Assembly: GCA_950295325.1 (NCBI GenBank)
Contig: OX485806.1
Span: forward strand, 10,044,001-10,108,000
Direction: 5' to 3'
Origin: Polytrichum commune
Lineage: Eukaryota > Streptophyta > Polytrichopsida > Polytrichales > Polytrichaceae
Length of the DNA stretch: 64,000 nucleotides
The first letter of the stretch is position 1, and every line of letters starts with the position of its first letter. A model generated the notes under the pieces. The model saw only the letters and a list, made by a program, of their open reading frames with translations. It did not search any database and was not told where the DNA came from. This document shows positions 25,866 through 38,447 of this stretch, in pieces. The position numbers were made by a program, and so were the translations under genes.

Positions 25866-26542
25866 GTAATTGAACAAGGTATGCCTATCTTAAGTTGAAT
25901 GTTGTGGGTTAGTAAATAGTGTGCAATGCCCCCCCCCCCCATGAAAACTACACTAGATATGTCATACGGTAGCTCATGTCACTGTGGCAACTTTTCTTAA
26001 TGACAATTCTTATGAATAAGTTTACAAGTATAGTCATGGAAGATTGAGATTTGGATGAAAATCCATGTCAATTATTGAAACAAAATATTATACATTCTGT
26101 GTCCTAACATTTATGCAATGAAATATTGTCATGGATAATCAAAATTTTGATGAAAAATAACTTAATAAGTGACAATATTTGCAACATTGTAAATCTATGA
26201 AAAACAATCATGTTAGGTTTACATTAGTGTTGGTGATACTACACAATTGGATTACAATTAGGGTTGGTTTAGACCACGGTGAAGAAGTGCACTAGTCAAT
26301 AATTTTAGGGGAATGGAGCAATACAATTGACTATGAAATGGGTTCTTCACCAACCATGGTGTACACTACAACCAAGACTTCTTTGGTGGAGAACTTCAAG
26401 CATGGATGGAAAGAATGACATGGAGCCAACATGGCAACATATTTTGTTAGGGGAGTTCTCCGGAGGTCAAGTTTCTTGGGCAACCTCAAACTCTTGGACA
26501 TGAAACTTGGCCTCTTGAGAACTCCAACTTGAGGGTATACAT

Positions 26543-26577
<35 letters not shown>

Positions 26578-26731
26578 TACATATATAATTTCCCATCTTG
26601 TCTGCCATACCAACTATTGCCTCAAATAACCTTGTCTCAAGTTGAAGTTCTTGACCAACTAGTGCACTTCTTCACCGTAGTCTAACCGACCCTTAGTATT
26701 GAGCAAGACAAACAAAAATTGGTGACACTAA
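25866..26731. other. Intergenic; (CA)n microsatellite
   Basis: C12 run at 25929-25940 and a CA dinucleotide run at about 26551-26576. No gene supported. Confidence 0.45.
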
Positions 26732-26798
26732 GGGCCAGCTCACACGGGGTCCCAAGTCCAAAGTCTCAAGTCACTTGAGGTCAATTTGTGCAATCTTA

Positions 26799-26959
26799 GG
26801 GGCACTTCACACACAAGACTGAGAGCTTGTGACCATTACACTTCAAGCACTCTCATTGGTGAAAAAGACGAGGCCAGTCCAAGTCTCAGCCTTTGACACT
26901 TTCTTTCGGGCTCTCACAATTTCATGATCATGGCTCTTGGCTCGTGTGTGAAGTGGCCC
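26799..26959 (-). mobile_element. Deleted Tourist-like element nested in the 26732 element
   Basis: Starts GGGGCACTTCACACACAAGA and ends CGTGTGTGAAGTGGCCC. TTA is present on both sides (26796-26798, 26960-26962). It is only 161 bp, an internally deleted derivative of the ~490-bp family at 22072, inserted in the opposite orientation. Confidence 0.8.
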
Positions 26960-27061
26960 TTAGCCATTGAGAGCATGGGAGTTGGAACTTTCCCAAATCC
27001 TAAGTCCCAAGAATGACATGGATGCCTACATGGCAACACTTTTTGGAGGTGAGGCTTGGGC

Positions 27062-27109
27062 CTTGTGTTGAGAGTTGGGTCTAGCTTTTGACCCAACTCT
27101 CAACACAAG
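27062..27109. repeat. Perfect 20-bp hairpin
   Basis: CTTGTGTTGAGAGTTGGGTC (27062-27081) is followed by an 8-base loop and then by its exact reverse complement (27090-27109). It sits inside the 26732-28229 element. Confidence 0.95.
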
Positions 27110-28229
27110 TCCCGTGATTATTTGTTCATAAAATAATCAAGACATGGCTTAAATGATAAACAACCATATGTTAATGGTCTCTTGAAGCTCAAAAGTTGGG
27201 AATTTGCCTCCATGTTGGCAGTGTATATGTTTGACAAAGTTTTTGCAAGTTTTTCTCTTTTGACATGCAAAAACTTGCACAAAAAAAAAATGCACGTCAA
27301 TTGAAACGCACAATCTAGAAATTGACACGTACTGTGACTTCTGAAGAAAAAAACCACACGTCAATTGACACACTAGAAATTGAAATGACACGTATTACTT
27401 GAGTACTATAAAGTGCAGCTCAAGTATCCAGAAAACATAACCCATAACAGTAGGAGAACTTCCTACACTCACTCACATACTTAAGTTCAACTTTGCTCTT
27501 GCAATTTCCTTTGTAACCGGGAGCTAAGACAGTGATCGGAGAGCGAGACTAACTAGGAACATGGCGAGGCAAATGTTTGTATCACCGTGGTGCTTGCACA
27601 TCCTCCACTCCATATGAGTTTTTTCTTGCTTCCAACCAATGTGAGTTTTTCTTACTTTCAACCAAAGTTGTTTTGAGCAATTCCCTTTGAATTGCAAAGC
27701 TCCCTTGTTGAAAGCATCTGAATCCCTTTGAGCTTTCTTGGAGTTGGAGAGGCTTCTTATTGCAAAAATGACACAGAAGTGGCATGAAGATCAACACATG
27801 CTTTCGGTTAGGATTGATTGTAGCGCACTTTGTTCCAGAGTGAATTGTTCCGTTGGGATAATAAACTTGTAATTATGAAGTTGTGATTGTGTGGTTGCTT
27901 TCCACTTCCCTTGCCTCTTTGGAAACATTTGGAGAAACATGCGAGACCAAAGGATACTTATGCTCGATTGATAGTTTTTTTTTGTTACAAATCAAGTTTT
28001 TTTTTATTATACAAAATATTAGATTTCTAAAATATTGTGTAAGCCAAAAATTAAGGTGACATTTTGGAATAAAATGTAGATGTCAATTGACATTCATTTT
28101 TGTTTTTGAAAACGTCATGTGACACTTTGGATTTGAGGTTGAACGTCACATGAAATTTGTCAAACATACACACTGCATGTTGGTACTTGCTCACACGAGT
28201 GGGACTTGGGACCCCATGTGAACCGGCCT

Positions 28230-29787
28230 TAAATACGCTATTTGGTTTACTAAATCCCCATGTTTTTAGCATGAGAGGACACAAACTCAATAGATTGCCC
28301 ACAATAGTTACCATAATTAGTGTGATGAATGACCCCCCCACCCACCCCCCTAAGTTAAGATACACACAAGCTAAGTTGCAAAATAGAGGAGGGTCAGTTG
28401 TGGGCGTGGGGTGTCATACCTCGCCATGTGCGGGCTGCCTGCCCGGAATGGAAATAAAATAACCCCCCCCCTCCCCTCTCTCTCAAACACTTTTCCCCCG
28501 AAACTACTCGCCATCGTGGAAAAGTTCACTGGTAGACCCCACCACTAGGGCCCACCATGCATGCGCAGGAGCATGGGCCTGTTAAGGAAACGAAAGGAAA
28601 GGAAAGGAAAGGAAAAGGAAAGGGGAAGGACTCCTCCAAGCCCCAATTTCCTCCTGCTCCGTCCGTGCCTCTCTCTCTCTCTCTTAACAGAGGGTGAATT
28701 CCTCACGGCAAACCTTCAATCCATCATCATCGTCACCAGATTCCCTCTCCTTGTGAAGATTTGTGTTCAGCGAGGAAGTAGTAGAGAATTTTCTTTTTTA
28801 CTTGCCTACGGGTTGTCGGGGGAAAATATATCCATCTGCGCTCTTAGGCAGGCGGGGGGAGGGGGAGAGCGAAGAAATCTGGTTGCTCGTTTGTTTTTCT
28901 TGTTTGTTTGTTTGTTTCGATTAGAGGATGGTACGAGGATTTGGATGGAATTCTAGTCGCACCGTAGTAGTAGTAGTAGGCTGGGAGGATATGATGGTGG
29001 TCATCTTCTCCTCGTTCCTCGAAAAGAACTGCGTTGTGTCTTGCCGCTGCTCAGGTTTGTGCAGCAGAGGTTTTCTCTGTGGTGTGTAGAGTAGGAGTGG
29101 AGGAGGAGGAGGAGGAGGAGGAGAAGAAGAGGAAATCTGAGGGAGTAGTCCTTAGGGCTACTACTGTTAGTACAGAGAGGAACTAGACGAAGAGGAAGTG
29201 GTGTGGAGTTTCTGTAGAAGTTTTGTGAGAGGCCTGGCGGTTTGTTTTGGTTTGTTTTCGATATGCGGTGGCGCCATTTTCAAGGCAAAGGAGAAGGTAG
29301 GAGTTTTTGAGAAGAGTTTTTACTGGAAGGGGTTTGGGAGAGAGGAGATTTAGAAACACGGTGTGTGTGTGTGTTTTGTGTGAGTGGAAGAAGTAGCGCT
29401 TTAGTTGTTTAAGCCTGCTGCGGGAGAGTGGGAGAGGAGATTTACAAGAGGTTTGAGTGTGTGTGTGAGAGAGAGGGAGGCGGTTAATGTACGTGTGTAC
29501 ATGCTGGCATTGACGAGAAACCTAGAAGAGAAGAGAGAGAGAGAGCGGCAGCAGGTGGTTGTTGGAGATTATATCTGTTTGTTTGTTTGCAGAATGTTAA
29601 GTTCGGTGGTAGCTTTCTTAGTGGCAGCGGAGATGAGGATATAGCGGATCGCGGTGGGGAGCCAATCCTTTGCGGATCTTACGTCCTCATTGGCACATGC
29701 TCTCTCTCCATTTCTGGTATTATTTTGATCTCTTGTTGCACCGGAGCCTTTCAAGGTGAGGAGGTCTGTGGATCTCCTGTTTTGAGA
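28230..29787 (+). promoter_or_regulatory. Probable promoter and long 5' leader of the TPR gene
   Basis: From about 28560 the DNA changes from AT-rich repeat to GA/CT-rich sequence, with AAAGG and CT runs near 28590-28685, a GGA run at about 29099-29123 and TAG triplets at about 28965. A TTTGTTTGTTTGTTTGCAG tract ending at 29592 looks like an intron 3' splice site, so the leader may be spliced. No TATA box can be placed with confidence. A 131-residue open frame at 28561-28956 is low-complexity and treated as leader sequence. The extent is inferred. Confidence 0.4.
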
Positions 29788-32199
29788 ATGGGGGTTGAAG
29801 CTCTATTAACCTCCAAATTGTCGTCATTCTACGCCTTCGGGGCGCCGCCCTCCACGTGCAACATCGCGCTAGAGCTTGTCTTCGAAGATGGCGGTTCGAT
29901 ACTCGCAGCCAAATCTAAGGGAGGCAGACGCAAAAGCAACAACAGCAAATTCTCCACTACAAGCTCGACATCCATCAGGAGGTCTGGTTGTTTCTTGACT
30001 AGTAAGGACTCATCATTTAAGTTTAAGCGAAGAGCAAGCATTTGCAGAGCATCGTTCACCGATGATTCATCATCATCATCATCATCATCAAGTTCCTCCT
30101 CGGGGGGAGGAGAAGACTCTGTGCACTTCGGAGATGAAGAAGGCTATGGCTATGGCGCTGCCAGAAGTGGATTCGTTTTCTTAATGCAGGGAGAAGGCAT
30201 CGCTCTATTGGAAGGCCAGAGAGATGGAGATGGACTATCTCAAACCTCATCACCACCACCATCATCATCATCTTCATCTAGAGGTCCAAGTTTTGGATTA
30301 GGAGGACCATTTCAGAGCGACGAGTTTCAGTGGACTCCATCACCGAGCTTCGGGGATGGGTTCGAATCCAGGATTGCTGAGCTTCGAACCACAAGAGGAC
30401 ATCAAAATACATCTTCACAATCGATGTGTGGAGAACTGAAATCATCAAATGTGGAGTCGCCACATGCGGATGGGGAAGCCCCATCTGTGTCGAATTCGGA
30501 GTCAAATTCTCAAACTAGGGATGATGCGGCACTCTGTAACCTAAGGAGGGCGGGAGGGGTGCAGCTGCCTACTTCCATTCGGAAGCTGAAGAGACGAAAA
30601 GATGATATGAAAATGGCGGCCAGGTTAGACCATCTTGGGTGTGAATGTTCCATCCGGAAAGCTTTCTCCTCCATGGTGTACATGATCAAGGCAATGCAGA
30701 GCTACGCTCTGCAGATTCGAAAGGCTTTGTTCTCAGAGTGGGACGTGCAAGAAGTTATGATGCTTGTTCATCACGAGATGCACTCATCTTTTGTTTGGCT
30801 GTTCCAGCAAGTGTTTGCATGCACGCCGAAGCTGATGGTGTCTGTTATGATTCTGCTGGCGAACTTCACGGCGTATTCGATGGGGGAGAATATGAATATT
30901 GCCTTAGCCACTGCTGTTTTTGAAACCCCTGCACCGATCTCGCAGTTTTTGAGAACCTATCATACACAGGAGGAAGATGCTGCTGGGGGGATGTATTATA
31001 CGACGGAGGTTTCCTCTGTTCTTCCTTTGCTGGAGAATCACTCTACAGATGTGGGTGGTGCTGGCCCTGTTATTAGTCCCGGTGGGGGCTCTGGAGGTCA
31101 CAAATCTAGGCAAGCACCTGTCGCAGGTGACGATGAAGATGGGGACTCATGGTGGCTACAGGGTGGAGGATCATCATCATCTCGCCAAAGCTCCATGTAT
31201 TCTGAGAAGGATACATATGGTGCCAGACCATCTGGGCTTAATCCGAGAAATCCACAACAGAAAGCAACGCCGCAGCAGGAGCCGCCGCGGCCGTCAGACC
31301 AGGAGGTTTTCAAGGCTCTGCTTGAGCAGACTGTGAAAGAGTTGGAGCTCAAGAGTGGGGAGCCTCTGCAGCATGTGCAATTGGATCAGGAGACGATACG
31401 CACGCTTGTGGCTCCAATTGTTGCGAACGTCGAGCCTGATAATTACCCCTGTTTTGACCGAACCGACCTGGAGTACCAGCATGCCATCAGCAAAGATCCC
31501 AGCAGCTCATTGCTGCTTGCGAATTACGCGCAATTTCTATACGTTGTGCGACATGATAACAACAGGTACTACCTTACCTTGGACCCTTCCTATATTATTT
31601 TATCCTTCTTACACACTCTGCATATCTGTCCATCTGCCCTGATTTGCAGTTGACAGATTCTGCTTTGTGTTTGTTTGTACTTTTTGCATGCCCCCGGACA
31701 CGTGCCGCGAATCTCACAGTATATGAATGATAAGAGCTTCAGATCAGGACGTTGCCCACATGATTGCTGCATGTGGATGGTAGTTTATGAATGTCAGCAT
31801 TTTGCTTCTGGCTTCGATCCAGTAATGAAGATTGAAGTCTCTCAAGCATCAAGTAGCATGCATGTCAGATTTGCATTCCAGCCTTGTGAGATTGCCATCC
31901 AAATTCTCCACGTTTGAATTAAACACTCATGCTTTCCATGGTTCCATGATTGCAGAGCAGAAGAGTTCTTCCACCGAGCTATGCGAGTAGATCCCCTGGA
32001 TGCAGCTGTCTTGGGCAGATTTGCGAGTTTTTTATGGCTGGGACGAGGAAACAAAGTAGCCGCAGAGAGGGCATACAAGGCCGCCATGGCATCCGACCCA
32101 GAGAATCCGTTTCATGCAGGTAGCTATGCTCACTTCTTGTGGCACGCCGGAGAGGGATATGATGAAACTTCTTGCCCTGTGGGGCCGACGACAGTTTAA
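29788..32199 (+). CDS. TPR-like superfamily protein (plant), two exons
   Basis: Exons are 29788-31565 and 31956-32199, joined AG|A in frame with donor AG|GTACTA and acceptor TGATTGCAG. The predicted protein is 673 residues. The start ATG at 29788 has A at -3 and G at +4; the frame is open upstream to about 29587 but without an ATG. The N-terminal half is low-complexity (poly-Ser around residues 91-110 and 154-170). A conserved block around residues 280-340 (HLGCECSIRKAFSSMVYMIK) is typical of this plant family. The C-terminal part, about residues 504-665, has tetratricopeptide-like helices: LLLANYAQFLYVV, AEEFFHRAMRVDPLDAAVLG and ERAYKAAMASDPENP. These usually bind protein partners; the specific function is unknown. 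The intron falls between TPR helices. Confidence 0.85.
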
Positions 32200-35100
32200 G
32201 GTCATGGATGGGTATGTCAACCCAGAACAGCATAGGAAGAAGGTCCTTAATCTGGAGAACAAAATCACTCCCTGAGTGGATAGTCTGTCTGTTGTGTGTA
32301 CAGGGCATGGTGCTCTGAATGAATGAATCAAACAGCACCATGTATCTTATGAGGGGTTGGGGTCAGGAAGCCACCGAGAATGAATGAATCAGACAGGCGC
32401 CTGTTTGAGGTTCTCGAATAACCCTTCTTGTAAGGTTTTTGATTCTATTGGAGGTGGATAAGAAGTAGTAGTAGAAGTGATTGAAACTTGCAAAAGCAGA
32501 GAGCTGGGAGAGATGTCCACTAAGTGGGCCTCTTTACCGACGGGCCAACTTTGCCCCAAAGCGAAACATGTATAGTTGTGGGAATGCGAGGATTTGACGA
32601 AGTAGTGTCTTGTTATTCTCTCACTTCCTTTGCATTGTGTATGCTGACTGACAATATCAATAATCAGTGTTCCATTCCTCAAATGACGGTTGTAAACAAA
32701 AGGCAGAGCTGAGATTACATACATGGAGCTTGTGAAGATGACAATTTCTTTCAATTAGTAGATCATGGTCTACCATAACATGTCCCTCCATGTATTCAAT
32801 TAGACTGTGTTTCAATTTGGTGTATTTTGGGCTATATGGACGTTCCATTGAAAGCCTCCATGGACTGTAAACCTTTTGGGATTCTTAATCTGGACGTCCA
32901 GTACCACATAATTGTCAACTGCCTGTTAGGTCCATCTTCCAGTGTTGAATGTTTTTTTGTTGGTAAGAGCTTGTTGGTTTGATGAGCAATCATTCAACAA
33001 CATTACTAGAAGTGCAGCCTAACATTTCATAATGAGGCTGCTGATTGTGAACAAAATGGTGGAATTTTGTCATAAGTAATTTTAGACATGATAGAACTCA
33101 TTTCATGCAAGTATGCATTCCTACTCGAAGTAAGGATATTCAAGCAAAACTTGTTGCAAGATTTGCGCCATTCATGTATGACCAATAGAGATGTACCCCT
33201 TCATAGGTTTATGGTTGCTTGATCCAATCTTAATTTTACCAGAGAGATTCAGGGTCTCTGAAGTTAATATCGGGGTCGATTCTTGGAGCTTTAAGGGGTT
33301 CCTCACATTTGCGACTTACATGAATTAAGTGGCATGAATCCTTGCCCAACACACTATACTCGAGCGATTACTATTTATTATCGATTGTTTTGACAAGAAA
33401 CTTCCAGTGAACCCAACATCACTAGAAGTTGTTGGTGTTGGAAGTATGCACAAGTCCTTTGCCAGCAAACCCAAGCAGCGATGATTTATTCTCATTTATA
33501 ATGTTGTTTCTTTTTTCCTTTTGATCTTGCATGGGCAAGAAGCTTCCAGTGTTAATCTAACATCACCATGACTTGTTGGTGTTGAAAAATATGCATGCCG
33601 ACATCATTGTGGATTTATCTTGGGATAATTCTGAAGACTATAATGTACCTTTGAGACTTGCATGTGCAAAGAATTTTGCTAGATTGCTTAGCAACTTACA
33701 CGTGTTATCCATAGTCACAAAATTGGGTTAATATGCACTGCCGAGTGGGCATCAATGTTGGCACTTGGAAGTATCAACATGAAATCTCTCCCCTTGTTGA
33801 AAGTGTAATGCTGCACTTCTTTTAGTTTAGCTATCCACTGATTGAATGGTACAGGTGTTGAAGCTTTGCAATCCTACCTCGAACATACTTCATAAATATG
33901 AATTTGAGACCTTATTTGGAGTCGAAATACAAGACTTGAGTTCTAAATGATAAATTTTTGACTACATCCATAATATAGTAGAGACAAGGATCATCGTTGT
34001 CCTATACGCTCACAACGTCACACAATATGGAGTTAAAAAAATAAAATTACAGCCCCATGATGATGTCTTCACCATATCACACACTGTGCAAGTAAGACTA
34101 TGTTGTCTTTTGGTGATGGTTGTTGATGTTGGAAATTTACTCCGAATCTATACTTAGCATGGAGAGGAGTGTTGATACCCAAAACCCCTAACCCAACTCA
34201 ATTTCCTTCAACTACCAAACACCCCCTCACCACCAAAATTCTGGCCTCAAATCGTGCCCACCAAAGATGTTACCCAAACTCCACCACTTACCGCTGGAAT
34301 CTTCAAATACACATGAATGAATTCCCCTAACCTCACCGACAAACTTCCTAATTACCAAAACATGTACCCTTAAACACCTTCACCGACTCTCATCTACCAA
34401 TTAGGTGCAAGTAATCCACCTCCACCCAACCTTCAATCAAAACTCGAGAAGAACTTTGTAACAACTACTCAAAGCTTACTTCCGTCTTCTTCAATTTTGC
34501 TCCAACCTCCACCCAACCATGAAGATTCCAAAGTGCAACACACGTTCCGGACCCAAGGTTTAAAACATATGACTTGTGCTATGTTAAGCAGCTAACCCAC
34601 TCGATGATCATGATTCATGTTCTTCTCCCGATTCATTTTGTACGTGGAACAACTCCCTGACCCCAAGGCAAATCCCCAGTGTGGGTCCCACCACGGGTGC
34701 ACACTAATTATCCCATGTTAGATGACAAATCGGGCCTAATAAGGAAAAAAGGGGGTCATATTACGAGCGCCGTAGTCGTAATATGGGGTTAAAATGAACA
34801 CTAGAAAGTTCGGTCAATGGGAAATTCTTCGTAAAATTTTGAGGTGTCATATTATCGGGGTGAGATTGTACACTGTAGTAGGTATAGAATTTAAAAAAAA
34901 AATTCGAGGCGGAGATTAGGAGGCTCCGGCATCATAGTATCCGGGTTAAAAAATCTCAAAGGTATATGTACCCGTCTGCATGGTGGTGAGGCCAAGTGCG
35001 ATGACAAGTGGAAGAATTTGTACTAGGGCTAGTATTGAATCAAGGGGAAACTTTGACCACTAGTGGGGGGGGGGGGTTTGTTATAGTTTACGTTTATAGC

Positions 35101-35480
35101 TCTACACTAAATATGTTATTTAGTGTCACCAATTCTAAGTGTCTTGTTCAATACGAATCGTAAACCGTGGTATAGTGTCACCCACACTAAATGTCAACCC
35201 AACATTATTTGTCATTCCTTGTAAGTTTTTTGGGGGATTTATAGATTTACAGTGTTGCAATAATGTCACTTACCAAGCGATGTTTCATCCAAATTCCAAT
35301 CATCCATGACAATCTTTCATCACAAGTTGGTGACAAGAGAAGGTAGGGTTTTGACCAATGGATGAACTCATCCATCATGATCCATGACAATATTTGTTCA
35401 CTTTGTTCATATGAAGTGTCATCCGAAAAGTTACCATAGTGACATTACCTACCATATGACACTAAATATCATGTTTAGTG
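32200..35480. other. 3' flank of TPR gene and gene-free DNA
   Basis: The first few hundred bases are presumably 3' untranslated sequence. A ~70-bp segment is duplicated at about 33390-33460 and 33535-33600 (AACTTCCAGTG / AGCTTCCAGTG, both followed by a TTGTTGGTGTTG segment). A G12 run lies at 35065-35076. Motifs resembling CACTA-like ends (TATTTAGTGTCACC near 35119) occur at 35100-35200. No gene supported. Confidence 0.4.
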
Positions 35481-35640
35481 TACTACATGGTTCATGGTAT
35501 TTAGGTGTCGCATACATTATTTGTGAAAAGCCAAAATTAGATGCCTAGAGGTCTCAAATTGTCATGGCCACTAATTGCCAATATGATACTACTCATTGAC
35601 ATAAGTGACTTTTTGAAACTGAGTACACATACACAAGTTA
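35481..35640 (+). mobile_element. CACTA-like element fragment
   Basis: TACTACATGGTTCATGGTAT, CATACATTATTTGTGAAAAG and GATGCCTAGAGGTCTCAAAT match the left part of the element at 18503. The right end is missing. Confidence 0.6.
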
Positions 35641-36890
35641 CGACCAACTGAATCGAAGATTATCTTGCTTTCTAAATGGTCACAGAGGAGCCCTCCCAGA
35701 TTGTGTTCACTAACGAATCTAGAGTGGTTGACATATTATATTAAACACAATTTCCAATTTCATCGTAAACCAACATGTCGTTTCTTAACTACAAACCTTG
35801 CTGTAGGGTAAAAGGTGCTAAAACCAACACCCCACCCGAAAACCAACCCCCGAAAACCTTGCCCAACAGATGATACATACGGAGTCTAAGAATGTCCCAA
35901 CACCTTTTAACTCCAGGCACGCTTCCCTGACGATTTTGGATCATCTACCCACAAAACTTCGACTCCTCCTAACCTTTGCATATAAGTCCCAAAAAAGACA
36001 TACTCTGGTGCGTTGGAATCGCCTTTCACTTCCTATAGTAACAAGAAACTCAAAAAAATTGCATCAACCCAACATATATTTTTTGGTGCTTTATGTATGA
36101 TTTTCACGAAAGCAAATTCGAATAGAGGTTGAATTGGAGAGCCGTTATAGAATATACCCCAATGAATAGAAGAAAAACTGGAAGTAGAATCACTAGGACC
36201 TTGACTGACTATATATGCCCAAAACATGATCACGGTAGAGTAGAAGGGGCTCCCATTCACGTCAGGGTAAAAGAAACCCGGATGTTATTTTTATTTTATT
36301 TTATTATGCCCAAAATCTCCCCGATCACTGAACTGAAATCTCAAAGGCCACTCAATCGCCAAATTGTTGCATGGAAATCATTCCGGGGACTCGCAAAAGC
36401 TGACAATCTACATCACCTGCAATTGCATGTGGTAACACCTTCGACTGCCACACTCAACTACAACTTCATTTTGTCGTTCGATCGATGTGGTGACGTTGAA
36501 TATGAGTGAGACACATGTTGTCTTGCTACTTGTGTCGGAAGACTCTCGGAATGGCACAAGGAGGTGTGGCTAAGGTAGGTAGTATAATAGGCTAAGGTAC
36601 GTGTGCATGATTTTATGAGGTCACTTGTTTCTTCTTCATGCCATTACGCAACTCGTTGGCTGCGTTTTGTGGGACCAGGTATCACATGAGCATAATTTTT
36701 CTTTAATTCATAGATTTCATGTTTATGGGGATTAGTCGTGTTGTGTGTTGTGCACTTTTTGACAAGCGGTTGTAAATTAACAAAGTTTTTTTTTTTCTAT
36801 CATGACAGTCTTGTTGTGTGGAAATAGACCACCATGAACCGGCTTAGTACTGTTGTGTTAATCGTATGCCTATATTTCAATAATATGAGG
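35641..36890. other. Intergenic, nothing recognised
   Basis: A 126-residue open frame at 36129-36509 has no recognisable domain and is not called. Confidence 0.4.
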
Positions 36891-37190
36891 TACGTGGGTG
36901 TTGTTTGGTTTGCTTTTTCATGTTCTCCAACTCCTACCAATTAGATTTACACAACAAAACTTGTGTTGCATTAACGAATCTACAATGAAGCATCGGCACA
37001 AATTGGACCTCGTTTGAATTAGGTGTGATTATTTGGAAGTGCATGTTTGTTGATTCCTTGATTGAATATTTAGGTTCTTCTAGTTGTGTTCACTATTGAT
37101 TGTGGAGTAGTTGATAGAATTTGAAGATATAGTGCAATCTCTTTTAAACATGCGTCTTAATGGTGTTTGTTCTTTGATCCCCACATGCTG
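36891..37190 (+). repeat. Family H copy, uninterrupted
   Basis: GGTACGTGGGTGTTGTTTGG, GTGCATGTTTGTTGATTCCT and GATTGTGGAGTAGTTGATAG continue directly into TGCAATCTCTTTTAAACATG. This gives the empty site for the MITE at 12702-12920. Confidence 0.7.
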
Positions 37191-37683
37191 ATTGAATATA
37201 AGTTCTGATTAAGAAAAAGAACCAATTAATACCGGCATGTGTTATGTCTTGCTTTGTATCAAAATCGCACACAATTAGAGCTTTAATAGTTGACATGAAA
37301 TATAGGCACCATTACAAGTCCAATAGTTGACCCAATTGGCCAAGGGCCATTGTGATGTCGACTGTTGTGATTTGCATAAAGAAAAAGAATCTTCACTTTG
37401 ACCTCTTATGATATTTGTACCTTCAACTTTGACTTTGAAGTGTGAAATGTTGACTTTGTTTTTATAAAATTAGCATTTTCTAGCAAGATGCTATAGTTCT
37501 TGAGTCGATCCACCAATTATAAATGTTTGTGGATTTGGGAGCCGTTGACAATAGAGCCATGTACATCATCCTGCTCAACATGTCACTATTGACAACCTCA
37601 CCACCTATTTCTCCTTGTCGTTCAACCTTTTCAAAATGTATAGTAAACACTTAGTTTGAACATGCATGTACCTATTACGCACA

Positions 37684-37932
37684 GGGGGAGAAAGGTAAGT
37701 ATTGCATAAGACTGTACCTATCATTCATCCAATATAAAGCCTTGAGATAGTATGCAACTTGTAGGTTTGTATTTTTGGTTAATTTGACGCCAAATTTAGT
37801 TTTAAAGACCCTGAATTACTCTAATCCAAGTTGTTGGAGATGATACAATGACAAACCTATAAGGGGTCCAATTTTTTTTTTATGTTGGATGGATGAGAGG
37901 TACGCTCATATGCAATAATTTCTTGTCTCCCT
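37684..37932 (-). mobile_element. MITE family D, copy 4
   Basis: Left end GGGGGAGAAAGGTAAGTATT then GCATAAG; right end ATGTTGGATGGATGAGAGGT then ACGCTCATATGCAATAATTTC and a GTCTCCCTC end. The ends are inverted complements. Length is about 249 bp. Confidence 0.75.
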
Positions 37933-38049
37933 CATATGGGGGTCAACATTTCAACAAGGTAGACCTTCTTTTATCTATGAGGTTTTTTGACTATGAAGAC
38001 CTTCGATGCAAACCAATACACACAATTTGCAATTTCATAGTATAAACTG

Positions 38050-38410
38050 GTGTTGGCATGCTATATAGGTAGATGCATGGTATCAATAATCAACACCAAT
38101 AATTGGTATCAAAGAACCTCCCCATGGTAATCAGAATTGTAATACCAATCAAGTATTGATATTTGGTGGGTATGTGAAGGTGAGACAATTTTAGTATTGC
38201 TGAGTTGATATTTAACTCAATACCATTCTAAACCATATTGGTACTAAGAGCGATTTTGCCTAGGTATGTACTAGGTTCTTGCATGAAGTATAGACCCAAA
38301 TGGTATCAAATATCGATACCTATTGATATCAAAACATGTGAGATCCTTATTATAGATAACTGAGTGGTATATTGAAAAAGATGATACCAGACCAACACTA
38401 ATACAAAATA
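38050..38410 (+). repeat. Dispersed repeat family F
   Basis: ATGGTATCAATAATCAACAC, TTTTGCCTAGGTATGTACTA and AGTATAGACCCAAATGGTAT match 18000-18295 (inverted) and 56270-56580. Confidence 0.55.
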
Positions 38411-38427
38411 TCACTTCCTTTGCAGGC

Positions 38428-38447
38428 GGGGGGGGGGGGGGGGGGGG
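38428..38447 (+). repeat. G20 homopolymer
   Basis: Twenty consecutive G residues immediately after GCAGGC. This is the longest of at least thirteen G or C runs of nine or more in the window. The exact length is uncertain because such runs are error-prone in sequencing. Confidence 0.85.

Larger units (their letters stand above)
26732..28229 (+). mobile_element. ~1.5-kb Harbinger-like non-autonomous element with nested insertion
   Basis: The left end GGGCCAGCTCACACGGGGTC continues CCAAGTCC. The right end GGACTTGGGACCCCATGTGA continues ACCGGCC. The ends are inverted complements over ~28 bp, and TAA lies at both borders (26729-26731, 28230-28232). The interior has no transposase-like frame. It contains the Tourist-like insertion at 26799-26959, the perfect hairpin at 27062-27109, and a short duplicated segment (CACGTCAATTGA) near 27294 and 27357. 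Confidence 0.7.

Noticed and set aside
28561-28956. 131-residue open frame upstream of the TPR gene
   Set aside because: Begins with Lys/Arg/Glu runs from AAAGG repeats and lacks conservation I can recognise. It is better explained as 5' leader.
29587-29787. 67-residue upstream extension of the TPR protein
   Set aside because: The extension has no ATG, contains a likely 3' splice site at its beginning, and the first ATG at 29788 has a strong context.
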